Shown: positions 50,950 to 59,413, numbered from the stretch's first letter. The stretch is DNA of 64,000 bases from CAVVEQ01 sp963806635 (GCA_963806635.1 CAWDZA010000015.1:558001-622000); one strand, 5' to 3'. Notes: a model not told the origin generated them from the sequence alone. Numbers and translations are program-made.

Positions 50950-51308
50950 GGGATAGGATTGAAGAATTTGTCTCAGACCGCATACGGCTGAATTCGCGGA
51001 TAAAAGATCTGCATCACTTGGGTATTAACCGATATTTCAACCTCGATCAGGCAGCTTACCAGGACAGTGCCCTGCCTGCGAAGACCAAAGAATTGCTCGG
51101 TTTGGTGGCATCCATGGTGCTGCGTTGCAATGATTGCATCGATTACCACATCCTTCAATGCGTGGAAGCTGGCTGGAGCGATGCCGAGATAGTCGAAGCT
51201 TTCAACGTGAGTCTGGTAGTCGGTGGCAGCATTGTGATACCGCATTTGCGCCATGCAGTAGAATCCCTGGATATTATCCGGGAAAGAGTGAAAACCAAAG
51301 ATAATTAG
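50946..51308 (+). CDS. Carboxymuconolactone decarboxylase-family (AhpD-like) protein
   Basis: A 120-residue CMD/AhpD-fold protein. The AhpD signature is visible: KTKELLGLVASMVLRCNDCIDYHILQCVEAGW, with redox-capable C59 and C62-type Cys pair and a nearby His. Such proteins act in peroxide defence or as small decarboxylases; the specific substrate is unknown. It starts within the tal-pgi stop (ATGA), so it belongs to the pentose phosphate operon. Its stop nearly abuts that of the opposite-strand fructokinase. Confidence 0.82.
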   Translation: MRDRIEEFVSDRIRLNSRIKDLHHLGINRYFNLDQAAYQDSALPAKTKELLGLVASMVLRCNDCIDYHILQCVEAGWSDAEIVEAFNVSLVVGGSIVIPHLRHAVESLDIIRERVKTKDN

Positions 51309-51309
51309 A

Positions 51310-52209
51310 TCACAGTTCAGGGGGGTGGATCGCAAGCGCGAGCGATCCGAGTACGCCTGCTTGCTTTCGCAGGACCGGGGCAACAATATAACCATCGATT
51401 CCAGATGTAATTGCGTCTGAGACCACATAACCATTCAGCGATTCTTTCACAAGCAAGCGAATCTTTGGCAGAAGCGAGAGTTGCTGCATGACACCACCCC
51501 CCAGGATGATTCGCTGAGGACTGAGGATTGTGATGATGGAATGCAACGCCCTGGCGATATATCTGGCTTCCAGATCCCAGGCAGGGTGACTGGAAGGCAA
51601 TTCTTCGGGTTTAATCCCCCAACGGGCTTGAATTGAAGGACCATTTGCCAAACCTTCAAAACAATCCGAATGATATGGGCAAACTCCGGAGAAAGGATCC
51701 TCTTTCTCATCATGATCGACAATACAATGACCCATTTCCGGATGAACCAACCCATGGATGGGCAATCCATTGATAATAGCTCCTCCACCAATCCCTGTAC
51801 CGATGGTGAAATATACCAAAGAACCTAGGTTCCGACCCGCTCCCCAGAGATATTCTCCATAAGCCGCCGCGTTAACGTCTGTATCGATGGTGCAGGCGCA
51901 ATTCAATTGGTCTCGCAGAAATCCGGGTATGTCAGTATTCGGCCAGCCAGTTTTTGGCGTTGAAGTGATATGTCCATAAGCTGGGGATAAAGGGTTAAGA
52001 TCAAGCGGACCAAAACTTCCGATCCCGATACTTTTTATCGTAAGCTTTAATTCTTTTGATTTTTCCTGAAAAAATTGCACGACTTTTGGAAGAGTCTCGG
52101 TTGGAAAAAGAGTTTCTATACGTTGTTCGGCGATCAGATTTCCGGCTGCGTCACCTATTCCGCAGATGAATTTTGTCCCGCCAGCTTCAACAGCGCCAAA
52201 ATGTTCCAT
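51310..52209 (-). CDS. ROK-family fructokinase
   Basis: A 299-residue ROK sugar kinase. The phosphate loop GAVEAGGTKFICGIGD, the DTDVNAAAYGEYLWGAG region and TIGTGIGGGAIING are standard. The zinc motif is GHCIVDHDEKEDPFSGVCPYHSDCFEGLANGP, split here for reading: a His and the Cys, His, Cys of CPYHSDC. This variant is typical of bacterial fructokinases such as GmuE and ScrK relatives. It lies convergent to the CMD gene. It makes fructose 6-phosphate, the substrate of the Tal-Pgi pair. Confidence 0.88.
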   Translation of the reverse strand: MEHFGAVEAGGTKFICGIGDAAGNLIAEQRIETLFPTETLPKVVQFFQEKSKELKLTIKSIGIGSFGPLDLNPLSPAYGHITSTPKTGWPNTDIPGFLRDQLNCACTIDTDVNAAAYGEYLWGAGRNLGSLVYFTIGTGIGGGAIINGLPIHGLVHPEMGHCIVDHDEKEDPFSGVCPYHSDCFEGLANGPSIQARWGIKPEELPSSHPAWDLEARYIARALHSIITILSPQRIILGGGVMQQLSLLPKIRLLVKESLNGYVVSDAITSGIDGYIVAPVLRKQAGVLGSLALAIHPPEL

Positions 52210-52270
52210 AGGTCCTCAAAAATTGTGAATGTGATGAAATAGAATATCATGATTTTGAATATTTCCCAAG

Positions 52271-52307
52271 AAAAAATCACCAGCCTGAAAGAAAAGCGAG
52301 CTGGTGA
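52271..52307 (-). terminator. Rho-independent terminator after sufT
   Basis: TCACCAGC and GCTGGTGA form an 8-bp stem with a 15-base loop; on the minus strand it is followed by TTTTTT. It ends the sufR-sufT transcript. Confidence 0.88.
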
Positions 52308-52347
52308 AATTCGATAACGTTCTCTAATCGATAAATCTATGATTAAT

Positions 52348-52698
52348 CTAGCCGTATAAACCCCACTCAGGTGGTGCGCCATCTTCCATCATGGAAAAGT
52401 CCCAGGGATCAAAGGATAGATCCATGTGCGTTTCCCGCTGAAGGATCTCCTCTGCTTTCAAACGAGTCTCTTCCAGCATCTCGGGACCATAAGGACAAAA
52501 TGGGGTGGTGAGGATCATTTTCAGGACGGCATTTTCCTCGGTGATAAGCACGTTGCGAATCAGGCCTAATTGAATAATATCGTACCCAAGCTCTGGGTCT
52601 TTCACTTCCCGCATCGCATCGCGAAGGCGATCGCAAAGCTCTGGATACTCGGATTGTGCATCCCATATCAAACGATTGACCGCAGGATTTTCACTCAT
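52348..52698 (-). CDS. sufT: MIP18/DUF59-family Fe-S assembly protein (SufT-like)
   Basis: A 116-residue MIP18-family protein. REVKDPELGYDIIQLGLIRNV and LKMILTTPFCPYGPEMLEE are the hallmarks, with the conserved Cys in TTPFCPYG. SufT-type proteins help mature Fe-S proteins. ATG 52698 is chosen because GGGAGG stands eight bases upstream; the GTG at 52707 would overlap the site. It follows sufR with a five-base gap and faces away from the suf operon. The terminal PPEWGLYG is an extension. Confidence 0.88.
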   Translation of the reverse strand: MSENPAVNRLIWDAQSEYPELCDRLRDAMREVKDPELGYDIIQLGLIRNVLITEENAVLKMILTTPFCPYGPEMLEETRLKAEEILQRETHMDLSFDPWDFSMMEDGAPPEWGLYG

Positions 52699-52703
52699 TA
52701 TTT

Positions 52704-53327
52704 TCACCTCCCGGTATCAAGTACTGGTAAGACGTATGTGCAACGGTTATCGCCGGAAAGAATGCATTTGACTTTTTCAATGGGGATATCCAACAGGCTG
52801 GAAATGAGGGTTTGATCTACCGAACAAACCTCGGGGTGGGCTTTGCCGATCTGGTAATAGGGACAGGTGATCTCATGTATATGGATTTGCTGACCACGGG
52901 TCTCCCAATTCATGGTGAAGCCTTCCTCCGCAAGTAGCGACTGGAGCAAACCCAGCCTCTCCTCTGTATTTTTTCCTTTTGCCTGGGGCGAGTATTCATC
53001 AGCCATATCTTCTGCCATGCGGGTGAAAAGCTGATTGACCTGATTTTCAGGCATCGTATCTTTTATTTGGTCAAGAAGACGATTCGTAAGCCGTAAATAC
53101 CGGCTGGGGAATTTCTCCAGGCCTTTTTCAGTGAGGTAATAGACGAGACGAGGACGCCCAACACCGTGTCGGACTTCTTCCACACCCAGCAAGCCTTCAG
53201 CCTGCAGACTGGCGATATGGTGACGGACTGAAATCGTATTTATTCCAACCGCTTCAGCAAGCTCGGGTACAGTGGAGCGGGGATGGCTGCGTAAAGTTTG
53301 TAGTATTCGGTCTCTAGTACTGGACAT
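52704..53327 (-). CDS. sufR: SufR-like Fe-S-binding transcriptional regulator
   Basis: A 207-residue regulator. Residues 1-60 are a winged helix (ILQTLRSHPRSTVPELAEAV, NTISVRHHIASLQAEGLL). The C-terminal part has four Cys, C155, C168, C188 and C196 (CPYYQIGKAHPEVC, KCILSGDNRCTY), which match the Fe-S ligands of SufR. SufR represses suf genes when clusters are plentiful. It is divergent from sufC. AAGGAAA lies nine bases before the ATG. The regulatory target is inferred from position and motif match. Confidence 0.9.
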   Translation of the reverse strand: MSSTRDRILQTLRSHPRSTVPELAEAVGINTISVRHHIASLQAEGLLGVEEVRHGVGRPRLVYYLTEKGLEKFPSRYLRLTNRLLDQIKDTMPENQVNQLFTRMAEDMADEYSPQAKGKNTEERLGLLQSLLAEEGFTMNWETRGQQIHIHEITCPYYQIGKAHPEVCSVDQTLISSLLDIPIEKVKCILSGDNRCTYVLPVLDTGR

Positions 53328-53336
53328 TCAGTAGAA

Positions 53337-53353
53337 TTTCCTTTTCAAGGAAA
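53337..53353. repeat. Inverted repeat spanning the predicted sufR transcription start
   Basis: TTTCCTT-TTC-AAGGAAA is a perfect 7-bp inverted repeat with a 3-base spacer. It covers the start site expected from the -10 and also supplies the ribosome site, so it can act as DNA site or in the mRNA. Confidence 0.5.
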
Positions 53354-53383
53354 AGTATACCATGACCCCATAAGAAAGGTCAA
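53354..53383 (-). promoter_or_regulatory. Promoter of sufR-sufT with overlapping inverted repeat
   Basis: On the minus strand TTGACC (53378-53383) is 18 bases from TATACT (53354-53359). TGACC-N10-GGTCA (53363-53382) overlaps the -35 and spacer, a likely SufR autoregulatory site. Confidence 0.7.
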
Positions 53384-53407
53384 TAATTATGATAAATATA
53401 ATAAATA

Positions 53408-53436
53408 TTGACAGTCAAATACCTGCATGGTATAAT
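53408..53436 (+). promoter_or_regulatory. Consensus promoter of the sufCBDSU operon
   Basis: TTGACA (53408-53413) and TATAAT (53431-53436) are exactly 17 bases apart. TTGAC-A-GTCAA (53408-53418) is a palindrome over the -35. The sequence CATGGTATA before and within the -10 recurs in the opposite sufR promoter. Confidence 0.88.
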
Positions 53437-53481
53437 TTAGCGTTTCAACTTTAATTCTTAACACAGCAAGGATTGCGCAGG

Positions 53482-54252
53482 ATGAGCCAGCTTGAAATTC
53501 ACAATCTGCATGTCTCCATTGAAGGCAAAGAGATCCTAAAAGGATTGAATCTTGTGCTTCCGCAGGGTCAGGTGCACGCCGTCATGGGTCCAAATGGAAC
53601 TGGAAAATCGACCCTCGCCTACACATTGATGGGACACCCATCTTATGAGGTTACTGAGGGTGAGATTTGTTTCAAGGGGCAGGATTTGCTTGATCTTTCC
53701 CCGGATGAACGCTCGCGTTTTGGGCTATTCCTTGCGTTTCAATACCCGCAATCGATTCCAGGCGTTACGGTGGCGAATTTCCTGCGGACTGCATTAAATT
53801 CAAGGCGACGGGCTGTAAACCCACAGGATAAAGGTATTCCGATTCCGGAATTCCGGAAAATGCTTAAAGAACAGATGGATGCTTTGAAAATGGATTCATC
53901 CTTCGCCGGACGCTACTTGAACGAAGGATTTTCAGGTGGCGAAAAAAAGCGAGCAGAAGTGCTGCAAATGGCAATGCTCAAGCCAGAGATCGCAATCCTG
54001 GACGAGACTGATTCGGGGTTGGATATTGATGCGCTACGGATCGTTTCTGAGGGGGTCAATTCTTTGAAGAATCCATCCATGGGCGTGCTGGTGATCACGC
54101 ATTATCAGCGGATCTTAAACTACATACAGCCGGATGTTGTCCACGTGATGATGGATGGCCGGGTGGTGGAGACTGGCGGTCCCGAGCTGGCGCTTCACCT
54201 GGAAGAACACGGATACGAATGGGTTCGCGAGAAATTAGAAAACGGACAATAA
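53482..54252 (+). CDS. sufC: Fe-S cluster assembly ATPase SufC
   Basis: A 256-residue ABC ATPase that powers the SufBCD scaffold. Walker A GPNGTGKST, Q-loop region LAFQYPQSIPG, signature FSGGEKKRAEVLQMA and Walker B IAILDETDSGLDIDALR are present, as is the ITHYQRILNYI switch. ATG 53482 is chosen with AAGGA nine bases upstream; the TTG at 53473 is less likely. It is the first gene of the suf operon. Confidence 0.96.
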   Translation: MSQLEIHNLHVSIEGKEILKGLNLVLPQGQVHAVMGPNGTGKSTLAYTLMGHPSYEVTEGEICFKGQDLLDLSPDERSRFGLFLAFQYPQSIPGVTVANFLRTALNSRRRAVNPQDKGIPIPEFRKMLKEQMDALKMDSSFAGRYLNEGFSGGEKKRAEVLQMAMLKPEIAILDETDSGLDIDALRIVSEGVNSLKNPSMGVLVITHYQRILNYIQPDVVHVMMDGRVVETGGPELALHLEEHGYEWVREKLENGQ

Positions 54253-54262
54253 GACATATCTC

Positions 54263-55675
54263 ATGCCAGGTAACGACAGCTCTGAATTTCTAGACCAATT
54301 GGGGGATTACAAATACGGATTCAAAGATCCGGAGAATTATGTTTTTAAATCCCGCAAAGGATTGGATGCGGAAATTGTACGGCAAATTTCCTCCATGAAA
54401 GATGAACCGGAATGGATGCTGAACTTCCGATTGAAGGCGTTGGCGCATTTTGACCAACGGCCCATGCCTACTTGGGGAGCGGATTTATCCAACCTTGACC
54501 TGAATGACATTTATTACTATGTGAAACCCACCCAGGATCAGAGCCAATCCTGGGAGGATGTTCCTGAAACAATAAAAAACACCTTCGATAAATTAGGCAT
54601 CCCAGAAGCCGAGCGAAAATTCCTGGCAGGGGTGGGTGCGCAGTACGAATCCGAAATGGTATATCACAGCGTTCTGGAGCACCTGGAAAAACAGGGGGTG
54701 ATCTTCCTAAGTATTGAGGAAGGTCTACGCCAATACCCGGACTTATTCCGAGAGTATTTTGGAACCGTCATTCCGATCGAAGATAATAAATTTGCTGCTT
54801 TGAACAGTGCTGTGTGGTCTGGCGGCTCTTTTGTATTTATCCCCAAAGGTGTCAAAGTTGATTTGCCCCTGCAGGCGTATTTTCGTTTGAATGTGGCTAA
54901 TATTGGTCAGTTTGAGCGTTCATTGATCATTGCTGATGAAGGCGCACAAGTGCATTATGTGGAAGGTTGCACGGCGCCAAAATACACAACCAATTCGTTC
55001 CATTCCGGAGTGATCGAGATCATCGTAAAAAGGGGTGCACGGGTGCGCTACACGACCATTCAGAATTGGTCCACCAATGTATACAACCTGGTGACCCAAC
55101 GCGCCAAAGTATATCAGGATGGCTCCATGGAATGGGTGGATTCCAACCTGGGCTCAAAGGTCACAATGAAATATCCCTCCTGCTATCTGCTGGAACCCGG
55201 AGCGCATGGAGAGATCCTTTCCATGGCTTTTGCCGGCGGAGGGCAGGTGCAGGATGCCGGCGGCAAGGTGATTCATTTTGCTCCACACACGAGCAGCAAG
55301 ATCACCTCAAAATCGATCAGTAAGGATGGGGGCAGAGCTTCTTATCGGGGATTGTTAAAAGTGTATCCTGGCGCGAAGGGCAGCTCTTCCAGTGTGGTGT
55401 GCGACGCTCTTCTGCTTGATCCTGGTTCCAGGTCGGATACTTATCCCACAATCGAGGTGGATGAACAGGATGTAACCATCGGCCACGAGGCAACTGTTTC
55501 ACGGGTGGGAGAAGAGCAGCTCTTTTACTTGATGAGCCGGGGACTCTCCGAAGCGGATGCCACCACCATGGTCGTTTCCGGTTTTATCGAGCCTCTGGTT
55601 AAAGAACTGCCGATGGAATATGCAGTAGAAATGAACCGTCTGATCCAACTACAAATGGCCGGTTCCGTTGGGTAA
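54263..55675 (+). CDS. sufB: Fe-S cluster assembly scaffold SufB
   Basis: A 470-residue SufB, the cluster-building subunit. KYGFKDPENYVFKSRKGLDA, the beta-helix region VEGCTAPKYTTNSFHSGVIE, and the C-terminal GHEATVSRVGEEQLFYLMSR and EYAVEMNRLIQLQMAGSVG are standard, with Cys in the VEGC block. Only a weak ribosome site is seen ten bases after sufC, so coupling is likely. Confidence 0.96.
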   Translation: MPGNDSSEFLDQLGDYKYGFKDPENYVFKSRKGLDAEIVRQISSMKDEPEWMLNFRLKALAHFDQRPMPTWGADLSNLDLNDIYYYVKPTQDQSQSWEDVPETIKNTFDKLGIPEAERKFLAGVGAQYESEMVYHSVLEHLEKQGVIFLSIEEGLRQYPDLFREYFGTVIPIEDNKFAALNSAVWSGGSFVFIPKGVKVDLPLQAYFRLNVANIGQFERSLIIADEGAQVHYVEGCTAPKYTTNSFHSGVIEIIVKRGARVRYTTIQNWSTNVYNLVTQRAKVYQDGSMEWVDSNLGSKVTMKYPSCYLLEPGAHGEILSMAFAGGGQVQDAGGKVIHFAPHTSSKITSKSISKDGGRASYRGLLKVYPGAKGSSSSVVCDALLLDPGSRSDTYPTIEVDEQDVTIGHEATVSRVGEEQLFYLMSRGLSEADATTMVVSGFIEPLVKELPMEYAVEMNRLIQLQMAGSVG

Positions 55676-55689
55676 GGGCAGGGGAAAGA

Positions 55690-57027
55690 ATGGCTGATAA
55701 ACCACGGGTGATCATTCGCCGAACAAAAGAAGAAGGTGTCGGTGATAAAAAGTTCCGGTTTGGAGTAGACCAGGTCCGGAAAGATGGTTTTTCCCAAAAG
55801 GTACGAACATACCGGCAAAAAGCCTGGGAGGCTTTTTGCAGTTTAGGTTTGCCCGACCCGAAATCCGAATCCTGGCGCCGCAGTAATTTGAAAGATTTTC
55901 ATCCTGATTTTTACAAGGTGATCTCAGAATTTGATAAACGGATTGAAGGCACGGAAAAAAAGCCGGAATTCCTTGGCGAAGTTACAGGCAGGCTGGAACT
56001 TGGAGAAAAAAACTTTTCGCGTCAGATCGACGAGAAAGCTGTTGAAAAAGGGGTTGTCTTTCTTGGCTTATACGATGCTGAGGTTCTGAAATCACCCGAG
56101 TTGGATGACGTTATCGGAACGATAATCGATCCATCACAGAATATTTTTACCGCTGCTGCCGGCGCGTTTGCCCGGTATGGAAGCGTGATCTGTATCCCTG
56201 AAGGTTTGGTGCTTGAAAAACCTCTGAATATTAACTTAAATATTGCAGGTGAGGGGAAAGCCTTTTTCTCCCATCATCTCATCCATCTGCAGCCAGGCAG
56301 CCAGGCAACGATCATTCTGGAAAATAGCGAGGATGCAAGAGATCCTGGTGTTTGTTTTCACTCTGGTTTGGTAGAAATAAAGATCGAAGAAGGTGCGCAA
56401 CTCAATTTTGTCGAACTGCAATCCATGGGACAGACCTCCTGGAACTTTGGATACACCCGGGCAATCCTTTCCAAAGATGCAGCTTTGGATTGGACGGTTG
56501 GTACCACCGGGGCAAGGTTTACCAAGAACTTTTCCAGTTTGAAATTGACCGGAGAAGGCAGTCATTCACGGATATCAGGTTTTTATTTCTCGGATAAAAA
56601 TCAGTTAATTGATCACGAAACGGAACAGGATCACCTGGCTCCCCATACAACCAGCGATCTGCTTTTCAAAGGCGCCCTGAAAGACGAGAGCCAGGCTGTT
56701 TGGCGTGGGATGATTTACGTGGCTCCGCAGGCCAGTAAAACCGATGGATATCAAGCTAACCGGAACCTGATCCTAAGCGACAAGGCCAAAGCCGATTCCA
56801 TCCCGGGGCTCGAAATCCTTACCGATGACGTCCGTTGCACGCATGGGGCGACGGTAGGACGCATCGACCAGGAGCAGGTTTTTTACCTTGAAAGCCGGGG
56901 TATCCCGCGAGTGGAGGCAGAGAAACTGGTCGTGGAGGGTTTCTTTGAGTCTGTTCTAGATCGCATTCCCTTGGAATCAATTCGGGATAGATTCCGGGAT
57001 GCTATCAAACGGAAAATGAGTGAATAA
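55690..57027 (+). CDS. sufD: Fe-S cluster assembly protein SufD
   Basis: A 445-residue SufD paralogous to SufB in the second half: HLIHLQPGSQATIILENSED, QNFVELQ-type residues, LKGALKDESQAVWRGMIYV and CTHGATVGRIDQEQVFYLESRG. The His in CTHGATVG and the FES-type end match the family. The N-terminal 90 residues are variable and basic. AGGGG lies upstream. It forms the SufBCD complex with its two upstream neighbours. Confidence 0.94.
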   Translation: MADKPRVIIRRTKEEGVGDKKFRFGVDQVRKDGFSQKVRTYRQKAWEAFCSLGLPDPKSESWRRSNLKDFHPDFYKVISEFDKRIEGTEKKPEFLGEVTGRLELGEKNFSRQIDEKAVEKGVVFLGLYDAEVLKSPELDDVIGTIIDPSQNIFTAAAGAFARYGSVICIPEGLVLEKPLNINLNIAGEGKAFFSHHLIHLQPGSQATIILENSEDARDPGVCFHSGLVEIKIEEGAQLNFVELQSMGQTSWNFGYTRAILSKDAALDWTVGTTGARFTKNFSSLKLTGEGSHSRISGFYFSDKNQLIDHETEQDHLAPHTTSDLLFKGALKDESQAVWRGMIYVAPQASKTDGYQANRNLILSDKAKADSIPGLEILTDDVRCTHGATVGRIDQEQVFYLESRGIPRVEAEKLVVEGFFESVLDRIPLESIRDRFRDAIKRKMSE

Positions 57028-57041
57028 AAGCAAAGGGTCAT

Positions 57042-57070
57042 TTGGTATCCATGGATGGCCATGCTAGAAT
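57042..57070 (+). promoter_or_regulatory. Possible internal promoter inside the suf operon
   Basis: TTGGTA (57042-57047) and TAGAAT (57065-57070) are 17 bases apart, 36 bases before the ATG of the 97-aa gene. It could raise sufS-sufU expression independently. Confidence 0.5.
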
Positions 57071-57106
57071 GATATAGAAAACTCGTTGATTTGATCGGAG
57101 AAATTT

Positions 57107-57400
57107 ATGGCAGACGTTTCGTTTATGAAAGCACCGGGACCCGAAACCACTTTCGAGGTGGGTGATACTGTGGAGGTTTACTGTGACCACGAGAAAAGCA
57201 GTCTCAGAACTCGCGGTTGGCTGAAGGGGATTGTTGTGCAGGTAGACTACAAAATGGTCGCGGTGCAATTTCGCACGAATGTATATTTAACCGATGGCTG
57301 GATGGTTCCAGATCATATTCTCTGGTTTCCTTTGAATTCCCAGCATATTCGGTTTCCGCAAGTTAAAAATCCGCATTCCTCGATGCCAAAAGGCGCCTAG
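57107..57400 (+). CDS. Small protein of unknown function inside the suf operon
   Basis: A 97-residue soluble protein with no family I recognise. The central region (FEVGDTVEVYCDHEKSSLRT, GWLKGIVVQVDYKMVAVQF, DGWMVPDHILWFP) has the alternating hydrophobic pattern of a small beta-barrel, similar in feel to SH3, KOW or Tudor-like folds. One Cys at about residue 26. GGAG lies six bases before the ATG. It sits between sufD and sufS, with a possible own promoter. Its insertion there suggests a part in Fe-S assembly or its regulation, by position only. Confidence 0.75.
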   Translation: MADVSFMKAPGPETTFEVGDTVEVYCDHEKSSLRTRGWLKGIVVQVDYKMVAVQFRTNVYLTDGWMVPDHILWFPLNSQHIRFPQVKNPHSSMPKGA

Positions 57401-57424
57401 GTCTGATCTCAAATTCCACAATTT

Positions 57425-58657
57425 ATGACTTCGCTTAATCCGATAGAAATCCGTAAGGATTTTCCAATTCTGCATCAGGAAGTGCATCCAGGCAAACCTC
57501 TGGTTTACCTGGATTCAACTGCAACGACACAAAAACCTGTCTCTGTACTTGATAGCATGGATGATTATTACCGAAAATCCAATGCAAATATTCACCGCGG
57601 CGTCTATACCATCGCTGAAGAGGCAACTGCTCTCTACGAAGGAGCGAGGGAAAAAGTTGCCAATTTTATTGGCGCGCGAAAGAGCCGGGAAGTGATCTTC
57701 ACCCGCAATGCCACCGAATCGATCAATCTGGTGGCTTATTCATGGGGAAGAGCAAATCTGAACCAGGGGGATTTGGTGATCCTGACCGAAATGGAGCACC
57801 ACGCTAATTTGGTCCCTTGGCAGATGCTTGCCGCTGAAAAAGAAATTCGACTGGAGTTTATCCCGGTAACTGATAATGGCTTGCTTGATCTGGAAGAATA
57901 CCCTCGATTGCTGGATCTTTCACCAAAGTTGGTTGCATTCACCCACATGTCCAATGTGTTGGGAACAATCACGCCGGCCAAAGAGATAACAAAAGCAGCA
58001 CATGATGCTGGCGCGCTTGTGCTTATTGACGGGGCGCAGTCGGTGCCGCATTTTCCTCTGAATATTCGGGAGATTGATGCGGATTTCCTGGTGTTTTCCG
58101 CACACAAGATGTGCGGACCAACCGGGGTTGGCGTCCTATATGGCAGGGAGTCCATCCTGGATGAGATGCCTCCGTTCCAGGGGGGCGGGGACATGATCAA
58201 AAAGGTTCATCTGCGTTCCTTCGTCCCGAACGATTTACCCCACAAGTTCGAAGCCGGCACTCCAGCCATCGCGGAAGTTATTGGTCTCGGTGCTGCGATA
58301 GATTATCTAAACCGGTTTGGCATGGATGCGATTCAAAAGTACGAACACGAGATCATTAATTATGCGCTTAGAAAATTATCAGCGGTAGTGGGCGTAAAAG
58401 TTTATGGTCCTGATGCGCAACAAAAAGGGGCGGTAGCTTCCTTTAGTTTGGCTGGGGTTCATCCGCACGATGTCGCGCAAATCCTGGATTCCGAAGGGAT
58501 TGCTGTTCGTGCCGGTCACCACTGTGCCATGCCACTGCACGAACGCTTTCACCTTGATGCAACGACGAGAGCCAGTTTTTATATCTACAACACTCTCGAA
58601 GAGGTTGATAAATTAGTGGATGGGTTGGAAAAAGTTAAAAAGGTTTTTAGAGTGTGA
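57425..58657 (+). CDS. sufS: Cysteine desulfurase SufS
   Basis: A 410-residue PLP enzyme (group II desulfurase) supplying sulfur as persulfide. YLDSTATTQKPVSVLDSM, NIHRGVYTIAEEATALYEGAR, the PLP Lys in LVFSAHKMCGPTGVGVLYG and the catalytic Cys in AVRAGHHCAMPLH are present. It ends five bases before sufU, its sulfur acceptor. No strong ribosome site is seen. Confidence 0.96.
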   Translation: MTSLNPIEIRKDFPILHQEVHPGKPLVYLDSTATTQKPVSVLDSMDDYYRKSNANIHRGVYTIAEEATALYEGAREKVANFIGARKSREVIFTRNATESINLVAYSWGRANLNQGDLVILTEMEHHANLVPWQMLAAEKEIRLEFIPVTDNGLLDLEEYPRLLDLSPKLVAFTHMSNVLGTITPAKEITKAAHDAGALVLIDGAQSVPHFPLNIREIDADFLVFSAHKMCGPTGVGVLYGRESILDEMPPFQGGGDMIKKVHLRSFVPNDLPHKFEAGTPAIAEVIGLGAAIDYLNRFGMDAIQKYEHEIINYALRKLSAVVGVKVYGPDAQQKGAVASFSLAGVHPHDVAQILDSEGIAVRAGHHCAMPLHERFHLDATTRASFYIYNTLEEVDKLVDGLEKVKKVFRV

Positions 58658-58661
58658 ACTT

Positions 58662-59066
58662 ATGGACGATCTTTACCGGGAAGTGATCATCGATCGCAGC
58701 GCGAATCCAATTTATAAAGGCAAATTGGATCCGAATGATATCTCTTTCGAAGATGAAAATCCCTTGTGCGGGGATGTTATCCGGGTAGATTTGCGGGTGG
58801 ATGCAGAGAACCGGATCACGGAAGCTGCTTTCGATGGTCATGGATGTGCAATTTCGCAGGCATCCGCAGATTTGCTGATGGAATCCATCATTGGCAAGGA
58901 TCTGGAATCGATCAAATCATTAACCAAAAAGGATATTCTTGATAATCTGGGGATAGAGTTGGGGGCCGTGCGGCTAAAATGCGCGCTTTTATCTTTGAAA
59001 GCACTCAAAGCTGGAGTTTATGGATTGAGCAAATCAAATGACGATCTTGTGGAGGGAAATGAATGA
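58662..59066 (+). CDS. sufU: SufU-like Fe-S assembly protein (zinc sulfurtransferase type)
   Basis: A 134-residue U-type protein. Zinc ligands C36, D38, C62 and C107 (NPLCGDVI, GHGCAISQASADLL, RLKCALLSLKAL) match SufU, including Lys before the last Cys where IscU has His. The gap between the second and third Cys is 45 residues, while B. subtilis SufU has an insertion making it about 62, so this is a short-loop form. It takes sulfur from SufS. ATG 58662 is chosen. Overlaps the Rieske gene by four bases. Confidence 0.92.
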   Translation: MDDLYREVIIDRSANPIYKGKLDPNDISFEDENPLCGDVIRVDLRVDAENRITEAAFDGHGCAISQASADLLMESIIGKDLESIKSLTKKDILDNLGIELGAVRLKCALLSLKALKAGVYGLSKSNDDLVEGNE

Positions 59067-59395
59067 CAGAAAATGAAGTGGATTTCATCCCCGTAGCTTC
59101 GAAAGCGGAATTAGGAAGAGGGGAACGGCTCGTGATTGAGGTGGAGGGAAATCCGATCGTTATTTTCAACGTGGATGATAGATATTATGCCATCGATGGC
59201 ATTTGCAGCCATGATGAGGAAGATTTGGCAGAGGGATCGCTGGATGGTTTTGAGCTGACCTGCCCAAGGCATGGCGGCCGGTTTGATATCCGCGATGGCA
59301 GTGTGTTGGCACTGCCGGCTTACCAGGAGATCAATTCCTATCCGGTTGAACTGCACGGGGACGAGATCGTGATCGGTTTACCGAAAGCCAATTAG
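59063..59395 (+). CDS. Rieske [2Fe-2S] ferredoxin-like protein
   Basis: A 110-residue small Rieske protein with cluster ligands C48 and H50 (ICSHDEEDL), and C67 and H70 (TCPRHGGRFD). It resembles the ferredoxin components of dioxygenases and NirD. It starts in the sufU stop (ATGA), so it belongs to the suf operon, as seen for similar proteins in some other bacteria. It might be an electron donor for cluster assembly, but that is inference; no oxygenase is nearby. Confidence 0.9.
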   Translation: MTENEVDFIPVASKAELGRGERLVIEVEGNPIVIFNVDDRYYAIDGICSHDEEDLAEGSLDGFELTCPRHGGRFDIRDGSVLALPAYQEINSYPVELHGDEIVIGLPKAN

Positions 59396-59413
59396 ATCCG
59401 GTTTTCGTTTTTC

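Noticed and set aside
53337..53353. RNA hairpin hiding the sufR ribosome site
   Set aside because: The predicted start site falls inside the left arm, so most of that arm is probably not transcribed; kept as a DNA repeat.
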